A stretch of 64,000 nt of DNA from a virus: positions 1-64,000 of the IMG/VR virus record IMGVR_UViG_3300021085_000025. One strand, 5' to 3'. Position numbers and translations under genes: made by a program. Positions 23,104 through 31,491 of the stretch are shown piece after piece. The notes under the pieces were generated by a model, which saw only the letters and a list, made by a program, of their open reading frames with translations, did not search any database and was not told the DNA's origin. Position 1 is the stretch's first letter; each line of letters begins with the position of its first letter.

Positions 23104-23127
23104 CAAGTAAAGAAGCTAAAATCATGA

Positions 23128-23241
23128 TTAATCAGTTGAGCATTGACGCTGGAGTTCTTTTAGTGTTTCTATAAGTTCTTCTATTGTATTGACATCGTGT
23201 GAATTCTCTGTATCAATTTCAACGTTTATTGTTATCTTCAT
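23128..23241 (-). CDS. Very small acidic protein (37 aa)
   Basis: MKITINVEIDTENSHDVNTI then EELIETLKELQRQCSTD. Strand plus helix, similar to other tiny marine T4-like proteins. It overlaps the end of the upstream gene by 23 bases. Function unknown. Confidence 0.5.
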   Translation of the reverse strand: MKITINVEIDTENSHDVNTIEELIETLKELQRQCSTD

Positions 23242-23434
23242 AAGTTATGGCCGTGACCTTAAGTAATTGTAAAGCCCGCCTCTTTAGTTCGTTTCTAATT
23301 TTTTGTTTTCTTTTATTTGGAGTACTACTATTCTCCACTGCAGATAATAGTTCATCCATAGGAGTCGATTTCATATAAAAGTTTTGAACAGAGCCGTCTC
23401 TGTTTTTCATAGATTCTTTAAATTTTATAGGCAT
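23219..23434 (-). CDS. Small conserved hypothetical (71 aa)
   Basis: MPIKFKESMKNRDGSVQNFY...ELKRRALQLLK: a basic protein with a pattern shared by cyanophage-type phages. It ends the group that starts at promoter 24278-24306. Function unknown. Confidence 0.65.
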   Translation of the reverse strand: MPIKFKESMKNRDGSVQNFYMKSTPMDELLSAVENSSTPNKRKQKIRNELKRRALQLLKVTAITYEDNNKR

Positions 23435-24028
23435 TTAACTTTCTCCTGTAATATGGTTATATATATACTTCCATTTCCAGAATCTTGGAATATCACCGTG
23501 ATAATATGCGTTATGTTCGTGTGCAACTAGTATTGAATTAAGACCGAATGTTTTACCGACTTCGGCGTTTTCAGGTTTATCTTCTACCCAGAAACATTCA
23601 GTGCCTTCATATTTTTTAAGCACTTCATCTTTGTCGGCGCCGCAAGGCAAATAAATAAAGTCGTCAAACATTTCTTTACCAAACAACAATTCGAGATTTT
23701 GAGTTCTTAACCTTTGAGCATACTTGTTATCACTTAAAGACGTAATACAGTGGAACCTATATCCATGCAACATATTAAGTCTTTTCATGTAATATACAGC
23801 ATCTCTTAAAGGCGGTAAGAATGCTATAGCCGCCGAGTCGTTAAAGTCTTCTACGCGTCTCTTTCCAAAATCTTTAGAAATGCCGAATCTTTGTCCAACA
23901 TTATATTGACCTTTATCGACTGTTGGGTAACCTTTGTGATTCATATATTGAGTAAACGCGTATTCCCAATCACATAATACACCATCGCAATCTACTAGAA
24001 TTATATTGTCTTTCATGTTCTTATCCAT
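23435..24028 (-). CDS. HAD-family phosphatase (5'-nucleotidase-like)
   Basis: A 197-residue protein with HAD motif I DCDGVLCDW (about residues 13-21), motif II around CITSLSDN, a motif III Lys (about 131-140) and motif IV FWVEDKPENAE. The layout is similar to small deoxyribonucleotidases. It probably removes phosphate from a nucleotide or a small metabolite. TAATG overlap with the upstream gene. Confidence 0.75.
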   Translation of the reverse strand: MDKNMKDNIILVDCDGVLCDWEYAFTQYMNHKGYPTVDKGQYNVGQRFGISKDFGKRRVEDFNDSAAIAFLPPLRDAVYYMKRLNMLHGYRFHCITSLSDNKYAQRLRTQNLELLFGKEMFDDFIYLPCGADKDEVLKKYEGTECFWVEDKPENAEVGKTFGLNSILVAHEHNAYYHGDIPRFWKWKYIYNHITGES

Positions 24029-24252
24029 TAGTGAAACCTCCTTGCAACGCCATCAATTATCAATTGATCCACGTGGAGGTTACCTCTGATATCCATAAAC
24101 CCATGTTCCATTAACATTTCACATAAGATATCCCAGGCATCGTCTTCTTTAGAAATAGCCAGTTTAACCATTTCCTCATTCATTAAAGGTATGTGGACAA
24201 TTCCCATTTCTGGGTTATCTACAGGCCTTCCTATTATTCCGTTTTTCATCAT
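24028..24252 (-). CDS. Hypothetical protein (74 aa)
   Basis: MKNGIIGRPVDNPEMGIVHI then an acidic helical part. First gene after promoter 24278-24306. No family recognised. Confidence 0.6.
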   Translation of the reverse strand: MMKNGIIGRPVDNPEMGIVHIPLMNEEMVKLAISKEDDAWDILCEMLMEHGFMDIRGNLHVDQLIIDGVARRFH

Positions 24253-24277
24253 ATTTATTACCTCTCAATATATTCAT

Positions 24278-24306
24278 ATTATAACATACTTTTGAGAGTT
24301 TGTACA
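24278..24306 (-). promoter_or_regulatory. Early promoter
   Basis: TGTACA (24306-24301), 17 bases, TATAAT (24283-24278). Drives the HAD phosphatase group. Confidence 0.75.
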
Positions 24307-24310
24307 CTGT

Positions 24311-24520
24311 TTATTTGAAATATTTATCCAATATTTCGTACTTGTCGACGTATTCAGCCATCAAGCCAAGTTCTTTTTCAAGTGTTTCCATTTGATCTGA
24401 ATGTTCACCAACTGAAACTTGATTACATAAAATGATTTCTGCGTTCATTTTATGTTTTGCAAGTTGCGCTTGCATATATTGCATAGATATTTTTACCATC
24501 TGATCTCTAAAGCTTTTCAT
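24311..24520 (-). CDS. Small helical hypothetical (69 aa)
   Basis: MKSFRDQMVKISMQYMQAQL...: its start has some likeness to the capsid-targeting starts at 36-45 kb, but there is no xxE|A site nearby. The ATG at 24520 follows GGGAGA with good spacing. Confidence 0.55.
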   Translation of the reverse strand: MKSFRDQMVKISMQYMQAQLAKHKMNAEIILCNQVSVGEHSDQMETLEKELGLMAEYVDKYEILDKYFK

Positions 24521-24521
24521 A

Positions 24522-25205
24522 TTATCTCCCAAATAATTTTCGTCTTTTATACTCAGCTATTGTGCTTAATAGCTTCTCAGTCCAGTTATCACGATGCTCG
24601 ATAAATACTTGAGCTCCTTGATCACCAGCAATTAAGGTTACCAATTGTGTAATAGGCATACCCGTTCTTTCTTCCCACATGATTGCATATGCAGTTTCTT
24701 GTGTAAAGTAACCTTCGCAATACTCTTTCTTCTTTGGTTTTGCGGAGGTTTTATAATCGATAATAGAAGGCTTACCATTCCATATACCCACACAATCCAC
24801 TCTTCCTGCTACACCTAAATGTTCAGAATAAAGAGCAGCTTCTTGGGCATAAACCTTTGTAAGGTTCGCATCAAGGATTTCTTTTACTTCCATGAAGTTT
24901 GACTTAACAACAAGATTTGCATCTTGAAAATAATCCTCTTCATTATCAACGTACCTTTCTAATACTTCATGAACTGCCGTTCCACGGGTCGAAGCTCTAT
25001 GAGAAACTCTATTAGCTTCTTCGTCTCCGACCCGTGCTCTCCACCTTTGTATAGCTTCTTCGCTTAAGATTGAAAGTACTGTTGTAATAGAAGGATACTT
25101 AACACCATTAGGGGCGGCATATTTTCTGCCAGTATCAGTAGTGTTTGCCACCATGTCATCGTAACCGAGATCAATAGATTCATGTTTAAAGTTTCCCATT
25201 TTCAT
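24522..25205 (-). CDS. PD-(D/E)XK exonuclease (Cas4/RecB-like)
   Basis: A 227-residue protein with a RecB-like nuclease core: GTAVHEVLERYV (His motif, about 73-84), GRVDCVGIWNGKPSIIDYKT (Asp ... D-Y-K, about 130-149), then a QTxxYAIMWEE helix. It probably degrades DNA ends in recombination or host DNA breakdown. It follows the PhoH gene with an overlap. Confidence 0.8.
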   Translation of the reverse strand: MKMGNFKHESIDLGYDDMVANTTDTGRKYAAPNGVKYPSITTVLSILSEEAIQRWRARVGDEEANRVSHRASTRGTAVHEVLERYVDNEEDYFQDANLVVKSNFMEVKEILDANLTKVYAQEAALYSEHLGVAGRVDCVGIWNGKPSIIDYKTSAKPKKKEYCEGYFTQETAYAIMWEERTGMPITQLVTLIAGDQGAQVFIEHRDNWTEKLLSTIAEYKRRKLFGR

Positions 25206-25869
25206 ATAATTCCTTTGTCATAATAAAGTCTCTCACAAATCCACTTCGAACAATGTCTTCCCATTTAAATTCGATGTGATCAAAAGAGTTCATGTGTTGG
25301 ATAATATTAATAAATTCTTTAATACCATCTTGATCACCCTTTCGAGTGAAGTCTGATTGATAATAATCACCAGACATAATAAATCTGCAGTCTTCTCCAA
25401 GACGTGTAATTACCGAGCATAGTTCATGATAGTTACAGTTTTGCGACTCATCAACTATTACAATTGCGTTCTTAATAGTCAATCCTCTTATAAACGATGT
25501 TGTAAGAAACTCTATAGACTTGCTCTGAATCATTTTGTTCCATCCGTCGCTATCTTCAAATAAGTCGTTAACGATTGCTTTATAGGGAGCAGTATATGCG
25601 TCCTCTTTTTCTTCCTGAGTTCCTGGTAGAAATCCCATGTCTCTTGTAGGAACGGCAGATCTTACAATAATAACCTTTTGATAATCTTTATTAAGCACTG
25701 CTTCTAACGCAAGATAAAGTGAAATAAACGTTTTACCAGTTCCGGCTGAACCATCTAAACATAAATGGTTACCTGAAGCAAAAGAATCAAATGCAAGTTT
25801 TTGATTTGCGGTCAATGGCTCGAGCTTTACTAAATGCTCTAATCTTAAACGTGATGGTTTCTTATTCAT
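25186..25869 (-). CDS. phoH: PhoH-like ATPase
   Basis: A 227-residue protein: the N-terminal TANQKLAFDSF Q-motif-like region, Walker A GSAGTGKT (about residues 40-47), RSAVPTRDMGFLPGTQEEKE, Walker B IVIVDESQN and a sensor SGDYYQSDF. These are the hallmarks of PhoH, very common in marine phages. It is an RNA/DNA-linked ATPase of uncertain role. Confidence 0.93.
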   Translation of the reverse strand: MNKKPSRLRLEHLVKLEPLTANQKLAFDSFASGNHLCLDGSAGTGKTFISLYLALEAVLNKDYQKVIIVRSAVPTRDMGFLPGTQEEKEDAYTAPYKAIVNDLFEDSDGWNKMIQSKSIEFLTTSFIRGLTIKNAIVIVDESQNCNYHELCSVITRLGEDCRFIMSGDYYQSDFTRKGDQDGIKEFINIIQHMNSFDHIEFKWEDIVRSGFVRDFIMTKELYENGKL

Positions 25870-26108
25870 TTTGTATTAATATTATCCCTTAGTCTTGGTG
25901 GTAAACCTTTTTTAATTTTCTGTTGAACTTCTTTCCAGCCATCGCCAGCTTTACGGCCGACAGATCCTGATACTTCCCCAATGATCATTGGCGTACCAAC
26001 AACTTGCTGAATATTCGGATCTTTGACATATTCTTGCATATCAGCAATAGTCATCATTTTAGTTTCTACTTCACCCGTTTCTAAATTTTTAAAGTCATAT
26101 AATGGCAT
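25866..26108 (-). CDS. FmdB-like small protein without the zinc ribbon
   Basis: An 80-residue protein starting MPLYDFKNLETGEVETKMMT. The start and length match FmdB-type proteins, but the usual Cys pairs are missing, as in several marine phage forms. Chosen start 26108; an earlier in-frame reading would lie in the upstream gene. Role unknown. Confidence 0.65.
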   Translation of the reverse strand: MPLYDFKNLETGEVETKMMTIADMQEYVKDPNIQQVVGTPMIIGEVSGSVGRKAGDGWKEVQQKIKKGLPPRLRDNINTK

Positions 26109-26649
26109 TGAACCACTCCGGTTGTTTACGTTTGGTCCAAAGCATTTTGAACCTTTCTTGTTTTGTTTGGTAAAATGCACGATATGATTTAACTGCGTCT
26201 TCGAAGATACATTCCGGATTAGAACTCATTGCTAATTTGAATGGGGTCATGACAGTTGTTTGAGTAATTTTATGTGGAAGATTACTTAATATCTTTCTAA
26301 GCTTTGCGTCAGCCGCGTGAACTTTACCATACCTATATGTATACTCATCGCATAAAGCGATGAAATGTTTGTAGTGCCATCTATAGTTTTGGTCACTCTC
26401 ACGTGTCCATACTGTTGACGGATGATTATAATGACAAGCCTTATAAAGAACATCTTCACGATGGTCGTCAAGCTTATAATATTGTAACATAGAACCAGAC
26501 TTCGAAGGTCTGCGCTCCATTACTCCATCCACCATGCGGTGAACTGTTGATAGCATCTGTGCAGATTCTACGGCCATTTTTACTACATGTTTGTCGCATT
26601 GCTGTTGTGCAGCTTGCACTGGATCATCGTCTAAAATAAATATATTCAT
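26095..26649 (-). CDS. Conserved phage hypothetical (184 aa)
   Basis: MNIFILDDDPVQAAQQQCDK HVVKM is a highly conserved start found in many marine phages and T4-like relatives. His- and Trp-rich middle (HYNHPSTVWTRESDQNYRWH). Perhaps a metal- or nucleic-acid-binding protein; the function is unknown to me. The ATG is only 8 bases past the -10 box, so its mRNA may be leaderless. Confidence 0.75.
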   Translation of the reverse strand: MNIFILDDDPVQAAQQQCDKHVVKMAVESAQMLSTVHRMVDGVMERRPSKSGSMLQYYKLDDHREDVLYKACHYNHPSTVWTRESDQNYRWHYKHFIALCDEYTYRYGKVHAADAKLRKILSNLPHKITQTTVMTPFKLAMSSNPECIFEDAVKSYRAFYQTKQERFKMLWTKRKQPEWFNAII

Positions 26650-26656
26650 AATGTAT

Positions 26657-26686
26657 ATTATACCATGGTTTCAATCAAAAGTAAAC
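26657..26686 (-). promoter_or_regulatory. Early promoter, T4 consensus type
   Basis: GTTTACTTTTG (from 26686) with TTTACT, 17 bases, TATAAT (26662-26657): close to the T4 early consensus. Expected +1 near 26650, next to the ATG at 26649. Confidence 0.8.
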
Positions 26687-26722
26687 CCCTTTTTGAAATT
26701 ATTTTCGCAAAGGGGTCATTGC

Positions 26723-26893
26723 TTATTGTAGCTTGTTTATTGCCTCCATATCATCTAGGAAGTGATTTAAGTGAGCGATCTTTTTTTCCATCTTGTACGC
26801 TAGCACATCTTTTCCTTTTTTCATTAATTTCTTTTGATAGTATAATGCCTCATTTCTATCTTTCTTAAGGCGTTCAATTTGAATATAACTCAT
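26723..26893 (-). CDS. Small charged protein (56 aa)
   Basis: MSYIQIERLKKDRNEALYYQ..., a Lys-rich helical protein ending NKLQ. The ATG at 26893 follows GGAG with 8-base spacing. It fills the gap between the 27 kb gene and the promoter at 26.66 kb. Function unknown. Confidence 0.6.
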   Translation of the reverse strand: MSYIQIERLKKDRNEALYYQKKLMKKGKDVLAYKMEKKIAHLNHFLDDMEAINKLQ

Positions 26894-26958
26894 AAGCAAT
26901 CTCCGGGTTAAGTGAATTGAAAAACTATCATGATATAGATTGTATCGTTAGACTTCTC

Positions 26959-27378
26959 CTATTTTTTAATTAAATCTGGAAATGCTGCCTTAACTAACGT
27001 CTTTGTGATGTACTTGTACTTTAGTTTTTTATCTTTGGCATTACAGAAAAGAACTGCATCTTCCGGATGAATAGATTCAAGCATGTCGATAAAACTCGTC
27101 TCACGCTTAAATTGATTTAAATTGGGTGAAGCTGCCTGCACAAAATTCCGAAACTTAGGATATTCGAATCTGAGTTCTAATAGAGTTTTTTCGGGGTCAG
27201 CTTTTTTAAAAGGCGGTTCGCCTTCAGGTAATGATAATGTTATACTATCGTCTAAACCGATACGTAAAATGTCTTTAAGAGCAGTACAATCGTGCTCCTG
27301 TAAATAGTTAATCCTTTTTCCTTTGGATCCTAGTTTATTAGCCGCGGCTAATATTTCTGATATTAATGGTTTATCCAT
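26959..27378 (-). CDS. Conserved T4-like hypothetical next to RNase H
   Basis: 139 residues from the ATG at 27378 (GGAGG 9 bases upstream). The pattern KPLISEILAAANKLGSKGKR...LLPEGEPPF-type core is found next to rnh genes in T4-like phages. Small, helical, no catalytic motif seen. Possibly a replication accessory, from context only. Confidence 0.7.
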   Translation of the reverse strand: MDKPLISEILAAANKLGSKGKRINYLQEHDCTALKDILRIGLDDSITLSLPEGEPPFKKADPEKTLLELRFEYPKFRNFVQAASPNLNQFKRETSFIDMLESIHPEDAVLFCNAKDKKLKYKYITKTLVKAAFPDLIKK

Positions 27379-28225
27379 TATAAAATTCCTCCACACTTTC
27401 AATCAATAGATTGCATCTTTTTTTAATTAAATAGTTTAATACTTTCATTTTCATTGGGATTTTTTGTCCCTCAAAAGTATTTATAATATTATTTCTATGA
27501 GTGTCAGGCATTTCATTTAAATCAATCAGAGTTTTATTTCGTTGATAGTTCCTATACTCTTCCTCAGTCATAACTGCTTTTAAGTTATCCGAGTTTTCAG
27601 CCCAATGTTGTATTTTCTTTTTAGTCATTGGAGACTGCCTGATTTCATCCATGATAGCATTATCGGGTGATAATATATTAGGAATACCGTCACCTTTGTC
27701 TCCCTTACATATATGCTCGAAACAATATGTTCTAGGATTAGGATCAGATACCATTTTCTTTTGAATCGGCGAATACTGCTTGACGTTATTATATTTGTGT
27801 AGCTGAATAAAGTCTTTGTCAGAAGAGATAATCATCACAGGTTCATGTTTGCCAAACTCTTGAGTTTCCATAGCAAGGGCTCCAATAACATCATCGGCCT
27901 CACAACCTTCTAAATGAATAACCTTATATGGAAGGTTTTCTTTGATCTCTTCTCTGACTAAATTTAGAATCCTAAATATTTCAGGCCAATCTTGATCTGA
28001 TTCAGCCCTATTCTTTTTACGATGTGCTTTATACAAAGGAAAATAATCCTTTCTCCATGTATTCATTCCGTCGGCACAAATTACCATTTGTCCGTACTCA
28101 CCACGATACTTTTTGTTGTACATGCGAATACTATTGAGAATCATATGTCGTATCATATTCTCATCATTAAGTTTTTGTACTATAATATTAGATAGCGCTA
28201 TTTGGCTATAGTCAAGTAAAATCAT
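27371..28225 (-). CDS. rnh: Ribonuclease H / 5' nuclease
   Basis: A 284-residue protein of the FEN/T4 RNase H family (T4: 305). Acidic metal-site motifs: LLDYSQIALSN, EGCEADDVIGALA, SSDKDFIQL, GDKGDGIPN. It removes RNA primers from Okazaki fragments together with gp32. It overlaps genes on both sides. Confidence 0.93.
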   Translation of the reverse strand: MILLDYSQIALSNIIVQKLNDENMIRHMILNSIRMYNKKYRGEYGQMVICADGMNTWRKDYFPLYKAHRKKNRAESDQDWPEIFRILNLVREEIKENLPYKVIHLEGCEADDVIGALAMETQEFGKHEPVMIISSDKDFIQLHKYNNVKQYSPIQKKMVSDPNPRTYCFEHICKGDKGDGIPNILSPDNAIMDEIRQSPMTKKKIQHWAENSDNLKAVMTEEEYRNYQRNKTLIDLNEMPDTHRNNIINTFEGQKIPMKMKVLNYLIKKRCNLLIESVEEFYNG

Positions 28226-28554
28226 TCTTTAGCTTCCATTAGTTTTTCATATAACACGTCAAAGTACTCATGCATAAAATGATGCACTCCGCCGTATCTC
28301 ATTAGCATCGAAGATATTAAATTTACAATTACAAACATATCCCTAGCTTCAGGGAATTGGTTGTCTCTAAAATCAATATGTTCAAATGAGCTACTATCAT
28401 TTAATAGCAACTCTTCAATCATCAATAGTATGACTTGAGATGTATCTTTACATTCTTCGGTGAATGCTTCGTATTCTTCTCTCTCATACTCAAGCTCGTC
28501 TTCTATTTGTTGTATTCTTTCCTTAAGGGGAAAGTGTATTATATTGTCTTTCAT
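28222..28554 (-). CDS. Helical acidic hypothetical (110 aa)
   Basis: MKDNIIHFPLKERIQQIEDE..., a helical, acidic protein upstream of rnh. ATGs exist at 28560 and 28554; the promoter -10 box is at 28563-28568, so only 28554 lies downstream of the likely +1 (about 28556). Function unknown. Confidence 0.6.
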   Translation of the reverse strand: MKDNIIHFPLKERIQQIEDELEYEREEYEAFTEECKDTSQVILLMIEELLLNDSSSFEHIDFRDNQFPEARDMFVIVNLISSMLMRYGGVHHFMHEYFDVLYEKLMEAKE

Positions 28555-28562
28555 ATGCATAT

Positions 28563-28591
28563 ATTATATCACAGTTTCTACGAAAAGTAAA
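28563..28591 (-). promoter_or_regulatory. Early promoter, T4 consensus type
   Basis: GTTTACTTTTC with TTTACT (28591-28586), 17 bases, TATAAT (28568-28563). The start of the downstream gene is at or next to +1. Confidence 0.8.
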
Positions 28592-28607
28592 CACTTTTTT
28601 TATTTAA

Positions 28608-28802
28608 TTACACTACACCTATGTCATGACTCTTTATAGTTGTGGTTACCAACCGGCCAAACTTATCATAGATGTAAGTGGCGACTTCTTGTACTTCATC
28701 CTTTACTCTAACAGAGGTTTTTACATATCCCTGTTCTTTCTCGTAATCTACAGGAAGAGGTTCGTGAGGGACTCGTACAACTTGTGATATACCTTCAATC
28801 AT
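28608..28802 (-). CDS. Small beta-rich hypothetical (64 aa)
   Basis: MIEGISQVVRVPHEPLPVDY...YIYDKFGRLVTTTIKS. Probable small beta domain. Function unknown. Confidence 0.6.
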   Translation of the reverse strand: MIEGISQVVRVPHEPLPVDYEKEQGYVKTSVRVKDEVQEVATYIYDKFGRLVTTTIKSHDIGVV

Positions 28803-28811
28803 ATTAGTTCC

Positions 28812-29465
28812 CTATTTAATTACATCCCAAAACCTTTGCTGAGGGACGTAATTAAGCCGCGAGTGTTCTCCGGAGGCTAGTACGATTTTACATATATGAT
28901 CTAGCCTTTCAACGTGCTCAAATGCTCTCCATGGGGTTTCATCAATTGCCACAACGCCGTGGCCTTTAATTCCTATAACATCAAAATAACAGGTTCCGTC
29001 TTCTTGTAGCCCCAGTCTTTTAAACGTTTCATCGGCCAATTTTTGACTTATCGGTGGAACGTCAGGCACATTGCTTGCAACCTTAGAGTATCTACCAAGC
29101 TCTGGAAAAATATCAACTAAGTTACTTAATTCAATGCCGGCATGCATCGCCGCAACAATATACGTCGGGTGGGTGTGTAACACTACTCGAGTATCTGTCG
29201 GAATGTGTTTTTGTAGACCCCAGTGTAAAGGCAATTCACCTGTAGCTTTTAACCCCGATGCAATATCAGTAAAATACATTTCTTCGCAATCAGCGACTTT
29301 TAGCTTTTTAAACATGTCGTATTGAATGACAGGTTTTCTAATACCCGAGGGCGTAACATAAAAGTGATCTCTATCAGCATGTCGTATTGACACATTACCA
29401 TCTCTGGTGCTTATCATACCTTTATCGTATGAATGTTTCATCACTTCACATATTGTTTCTAACAT
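28812..29465 (-). CDS. Class II aldolase/adducin-family protein
   Basis: A 217-residue protein with the class II aldolase signatures: phosphate-binding DGNVSIRHADRDHFYVTPSG (about residues 23-42), ATGELPLHWGLQ with the candidate catalytic Glu, the zinc motif HTHP (about 97-100) and a C-terminal zinc His (AFEHVERLDHI). The family includes L-fuculose-phosphate aldolase, ribulose-phosphate epimerase and related sugar enzymes. The zinc residues are intact, so it may be an active metabolic gene. Substrate unknown; its position next to nucleotide genes is not informative. Confidence 0.85.
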   Translation of the reverse strand: MLETICEVMKHSYDKGMISTRDGNVSIRHADRDHFYVTPSGIRKPVIQYDMFKKLKVADCEEMYFTDIASGLKATGELPLHWGLQKHIPTDTRVVLHTHPTYIVAAMHAGIELSNLVDIFPELGRYSKVASNVPDVPPISQKLADETFKRLGLQEDGTCYFDVIGIKGHGVVAIDETPWRAFEHVERLDHICKIVLASGEHSRLNYVPQQRFWDVIK

Positions 29466-29474
29466 AATATATCC

Positions 29475-29900
29475 TTATTTAATAATATTTTTAATAGCGT
29501 TTCCACCAAGTCGTATCTGAATAATACCGTTATAGTAATCATCAGTTAACAATACTCCTCTATCGAATTGCTCTTTAGCTTCCATATATGAGCATTCACC
29601 TTTTGTTTTACACAGATGCAGTATCTCTCTGTAAAACGTATCTTGACCCATCTTTTCAACATCTTCATTGAGATGTTTGTTTGATCCATAATAATCTTTC
29701 CAATCAGACTCAACCAACATTTTCTTTCGACGCTTTCGAGTCTTTGTTATCGGCAATGTTTTTTGACTCCAAAAAAACTTCTTGCCTATGTATTTCCGAC
29801 CCGTTGCTCGATTCGTTATCATGTATACAAAGCCATACACGTCTTTGTGATTGAATTCTTCTGGAGACTGCCAGTCTGTGCCTTGATAATGCCACGTCAT
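29475..29900 (-). CDS. GIY-YIG-like nuclease domain protein
   Basis: A 141-residue protein with VYGFVYMITNRATGRKYIGK (GIY...YIG equivalent VYM...YIG, about 21-40), then a KRRKK basic patch and WKDYYGSNKHLNEDV. Conserved as a lone gene in marine T4-like phages. It may be a homing-type or repair endonuclease. It does not interrupt a gene here. Confidence 0.7.
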   Translation of the reverse strand: MTWHYQGTDWQSPEEFNHKDVYGFVYMITNRATGRKYIGKKFFWSQKTLPITKTRKRRKKMLVESDWKDYYGSNKHLNEDVEKMGQDTFYREILHLCKTKGECSYMEAKEQFDRGVLLTDDYYNGIIQIRLGGNAIKNIIK

Positions 29901-29904
29901 ATCC

Positions 29905-30045
29905 TTATTCGTTGAAATCTAGTTCATCTAGATCTTCGTCCTGTTTCTCCCCACACATGGGACAAAATAAAACTATTTCGTCGTCTTCGTGGCCTATTAT
30001 ACTTTTATTATAACAATAATCACAATTGACGACTGTTCGTTTCAT
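29905..30045 (-). CDS. Small zinc-ribbon protein (46 aa)
   Basis: MKRTVVNCDYCYNK...FCPMCGEKQDEDLDELDF: CxxC and CPMCG pairs form a zinc ribbon, with an acidic tail. It sits between the glutaredoxin and nuclease genes. It may bind nucleic acid or RNA polymerase; the function is not known. Confidence 0.65.
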   Translation of the reverse strand: MKRTVVNCDYCYNKSIIGHEDDEIVLFCPMCGEKQDEDLDELDFNE

Positions 30046-30048
30046 ATT

Positions 30049-30270
30049 TTATCCTAGTAGTTTTTTTAAGTTATCGTACCCACCAATCTTTTCTTCGTTC
30101 ACTATAATCTGCGGAAATGTTCTTGCTGTTGGAAATGTACTTACCATTTCGTTTCTATCAAAATCTATTCCGTAATGCTTATAGTTGTATTCTAATCCTT
30201 TTTGCTCACACAAATTTTTAGCCATTACACAAAACTGGCATAGCTCTTTACCCCAAATTTCTATATTCAT
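30049..30270 (-). CDS. nrdC: Glutaredoxin
   Basis: A 73-residue protein with active site CQFC (residues 11-14), cis-Pro motif TFPQIIV and the C-terminal GGYDNL signature. It reduces ribonucleotide reductase, whose genes lie directly upstream with a 4-base overlap. Confidence 0.9.
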   Translation of the reverse strand: MNIEIWGKELCQFCVMAKNLCEQKGLEYNYKHYGIDFDRNEMVSTFPTARTFPQIIVNEEKIGGYDNLKKLLG

Positions 30271-31340
30271 AAGCTTAACCCCGATAATACGTTACTATCT
30301 ATATCTTGTTTTACGCCACCGATTACATATGAACTAATTTCAGTTTCTTGAGGAGCAACTTGTACATTACTACCGCCAATCCATTTTTCGGTCCATGGTA
30401 ATGGGTTTGCTTGTGGAACTATATAAGGGCATGGTAACCCAATAGCTCTCATTCTTTTACATCCAATCCATTCAATGTAGTCAGCTAGAATCTTTTCATT
30501 AAGACCAATCATAGAACCGTTTTGAAATAAGTATTGAGCCCATTCTTTTTCTTGATTAATCACTTCTTCATATAAAGCAATTGACTCTGGCTCTAACTCT
30601 TTTGCAATCTTTTCAAAGTCTTTATCTTCTTTCTTAAGAAGCTTGAGCATAGTAGTAGTTGATGCTAGGTGAACATTCTCATCTCGAGCAATCAACTTAA
30701 TAATCTTTGCATTACCTTCCATCTTCTTAAGTTCAGCAAATGCCCATGAACATGCAAACGATACATAGAACCTTACACCCTCTAATGCATTAGCACTCAT
30801 CATGGCCATCCAAATTGCTCGCTTATGATCCAGCTTATTTGTTGGGCCATGATTCGCATCAATCAGATCGTCATAGTATTTGCCAATAGAATTACCACAA
30901 TCCATAATATTCTTTTGCGATAATAAGTCATCAAACACAAACGATGGATCTGGATAGATGTTACGAATAATATGTGTGTATGATCTACTATGAATAGTTT
31001 CTGAGAATGACCAGGTTTCAATCCAGTTCTCTACTTCAGGCAATGATACAATAGGTAAGAACGCTAAGTTGGGCGCACGACCTTGAACACTATCAAGTAA
31101 GATTTGTCTCTTTAAATTGCTGGTAAAAATGTGTTGCTCGTTTTCAGTAAGAGCATTAAAATCTTTTTTGTCTTTTGACACATCAACTTCTTCAGGTCTC
31201 CAAAAGAAGCCTAATTGTTTATCTGTGATTTTATCCATTTGTGGATATTTTACTTCATCATATCTTTGAATATCAACCGCTTCATCAAGAAACATATTTT
31301 TCAATAAGTGCGATTTTTTATTCTTCTTCAATACTGCCAT
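30267..31340 (-). CDS. nrdB: Ribonucleotide reductase beta subunit NrdB (class Ia)
   Basis: A 357-residue protein. Iron ligands and radical Tyr are in order: Asp in ILLDSVQGR, Glu/His/Tyr in SETIHSRSYTHI (E. coli Glu115, His118, Tyr122), Glu in NALEGVRFYVS, Glu/His in RDENVHL. The Tyr shows class Ia type. It supplies the radical for NrdA. It is separated from nrdA by iscU and a small gene. Confidence 0.95.
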   Translation of the reverse strand: MAVLKKNKKSHLLKNMFLDEAVDIQRYDEVKYPQMDKITDKQLGFFWRPEEVDVSKDKKDFNALTENEQHIFTSNLKRQILLDSVQGRAPNLAFLPIVSLPEVENWIETWSFSETIHSRSYTHIIRNIYPDPSFVFDDLLSQKNIMDCGNSIGKYYDDLIDANHGPTNKLDHKRAIWMAMMSANALEGVRFYVSFACSWAFAELKKMEGNAKIIKLIARDENVHLASTTTMLKLLKKEDKDFEKIAKELEPESIALYEEVINQEKEWAQYLFQNGSMIGLNEKILADYIEWIGCKRMRAIGLPCPYIVPQANPLPWTEKWIGGSNVQVAPQETEISSYVIGGVKQDIDSNVLSGLSL

Positions 31341-31491
31341 TCACTTTTCCTTTTTGTCTTAATCGTTTATTATAACCTTTTTTAATACTTTTTGTAACAC
31401 CCGGTTTTGTTAAATAACAATAAAACTTGCGGGCCTTTGTTAGAGCATCGTATTCAGCCCCACCTTTTAATGGGATTCTTTCTTTCTTCAT
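31318..31491 (-). CDS. Small basic conserved protein (57 aa)
   Basis: MKKERIPLKGGAEYDALTKA..., a very basic protein (KSIKKGYNKRLRQKGK), widely seen in marine T4-like phages. ATGA overlap with iscU and a 23-base overlap with nrdB. Possibly RNA-binding. Confidence 0.65.
   Translation of the reverse strand: MKKERIPLKGGAEYDALTKARKFYCYLTKPGVTKSIKKGYNKRLRQKGKVNGSIEEE

Noticed and set aside
29475-29900. GIY-YIG gene as an active intron or inserted homing element
   Set aside because: It does not split a gene and has no flanking intron signs; treated as a free-standing nuclease-like gene.
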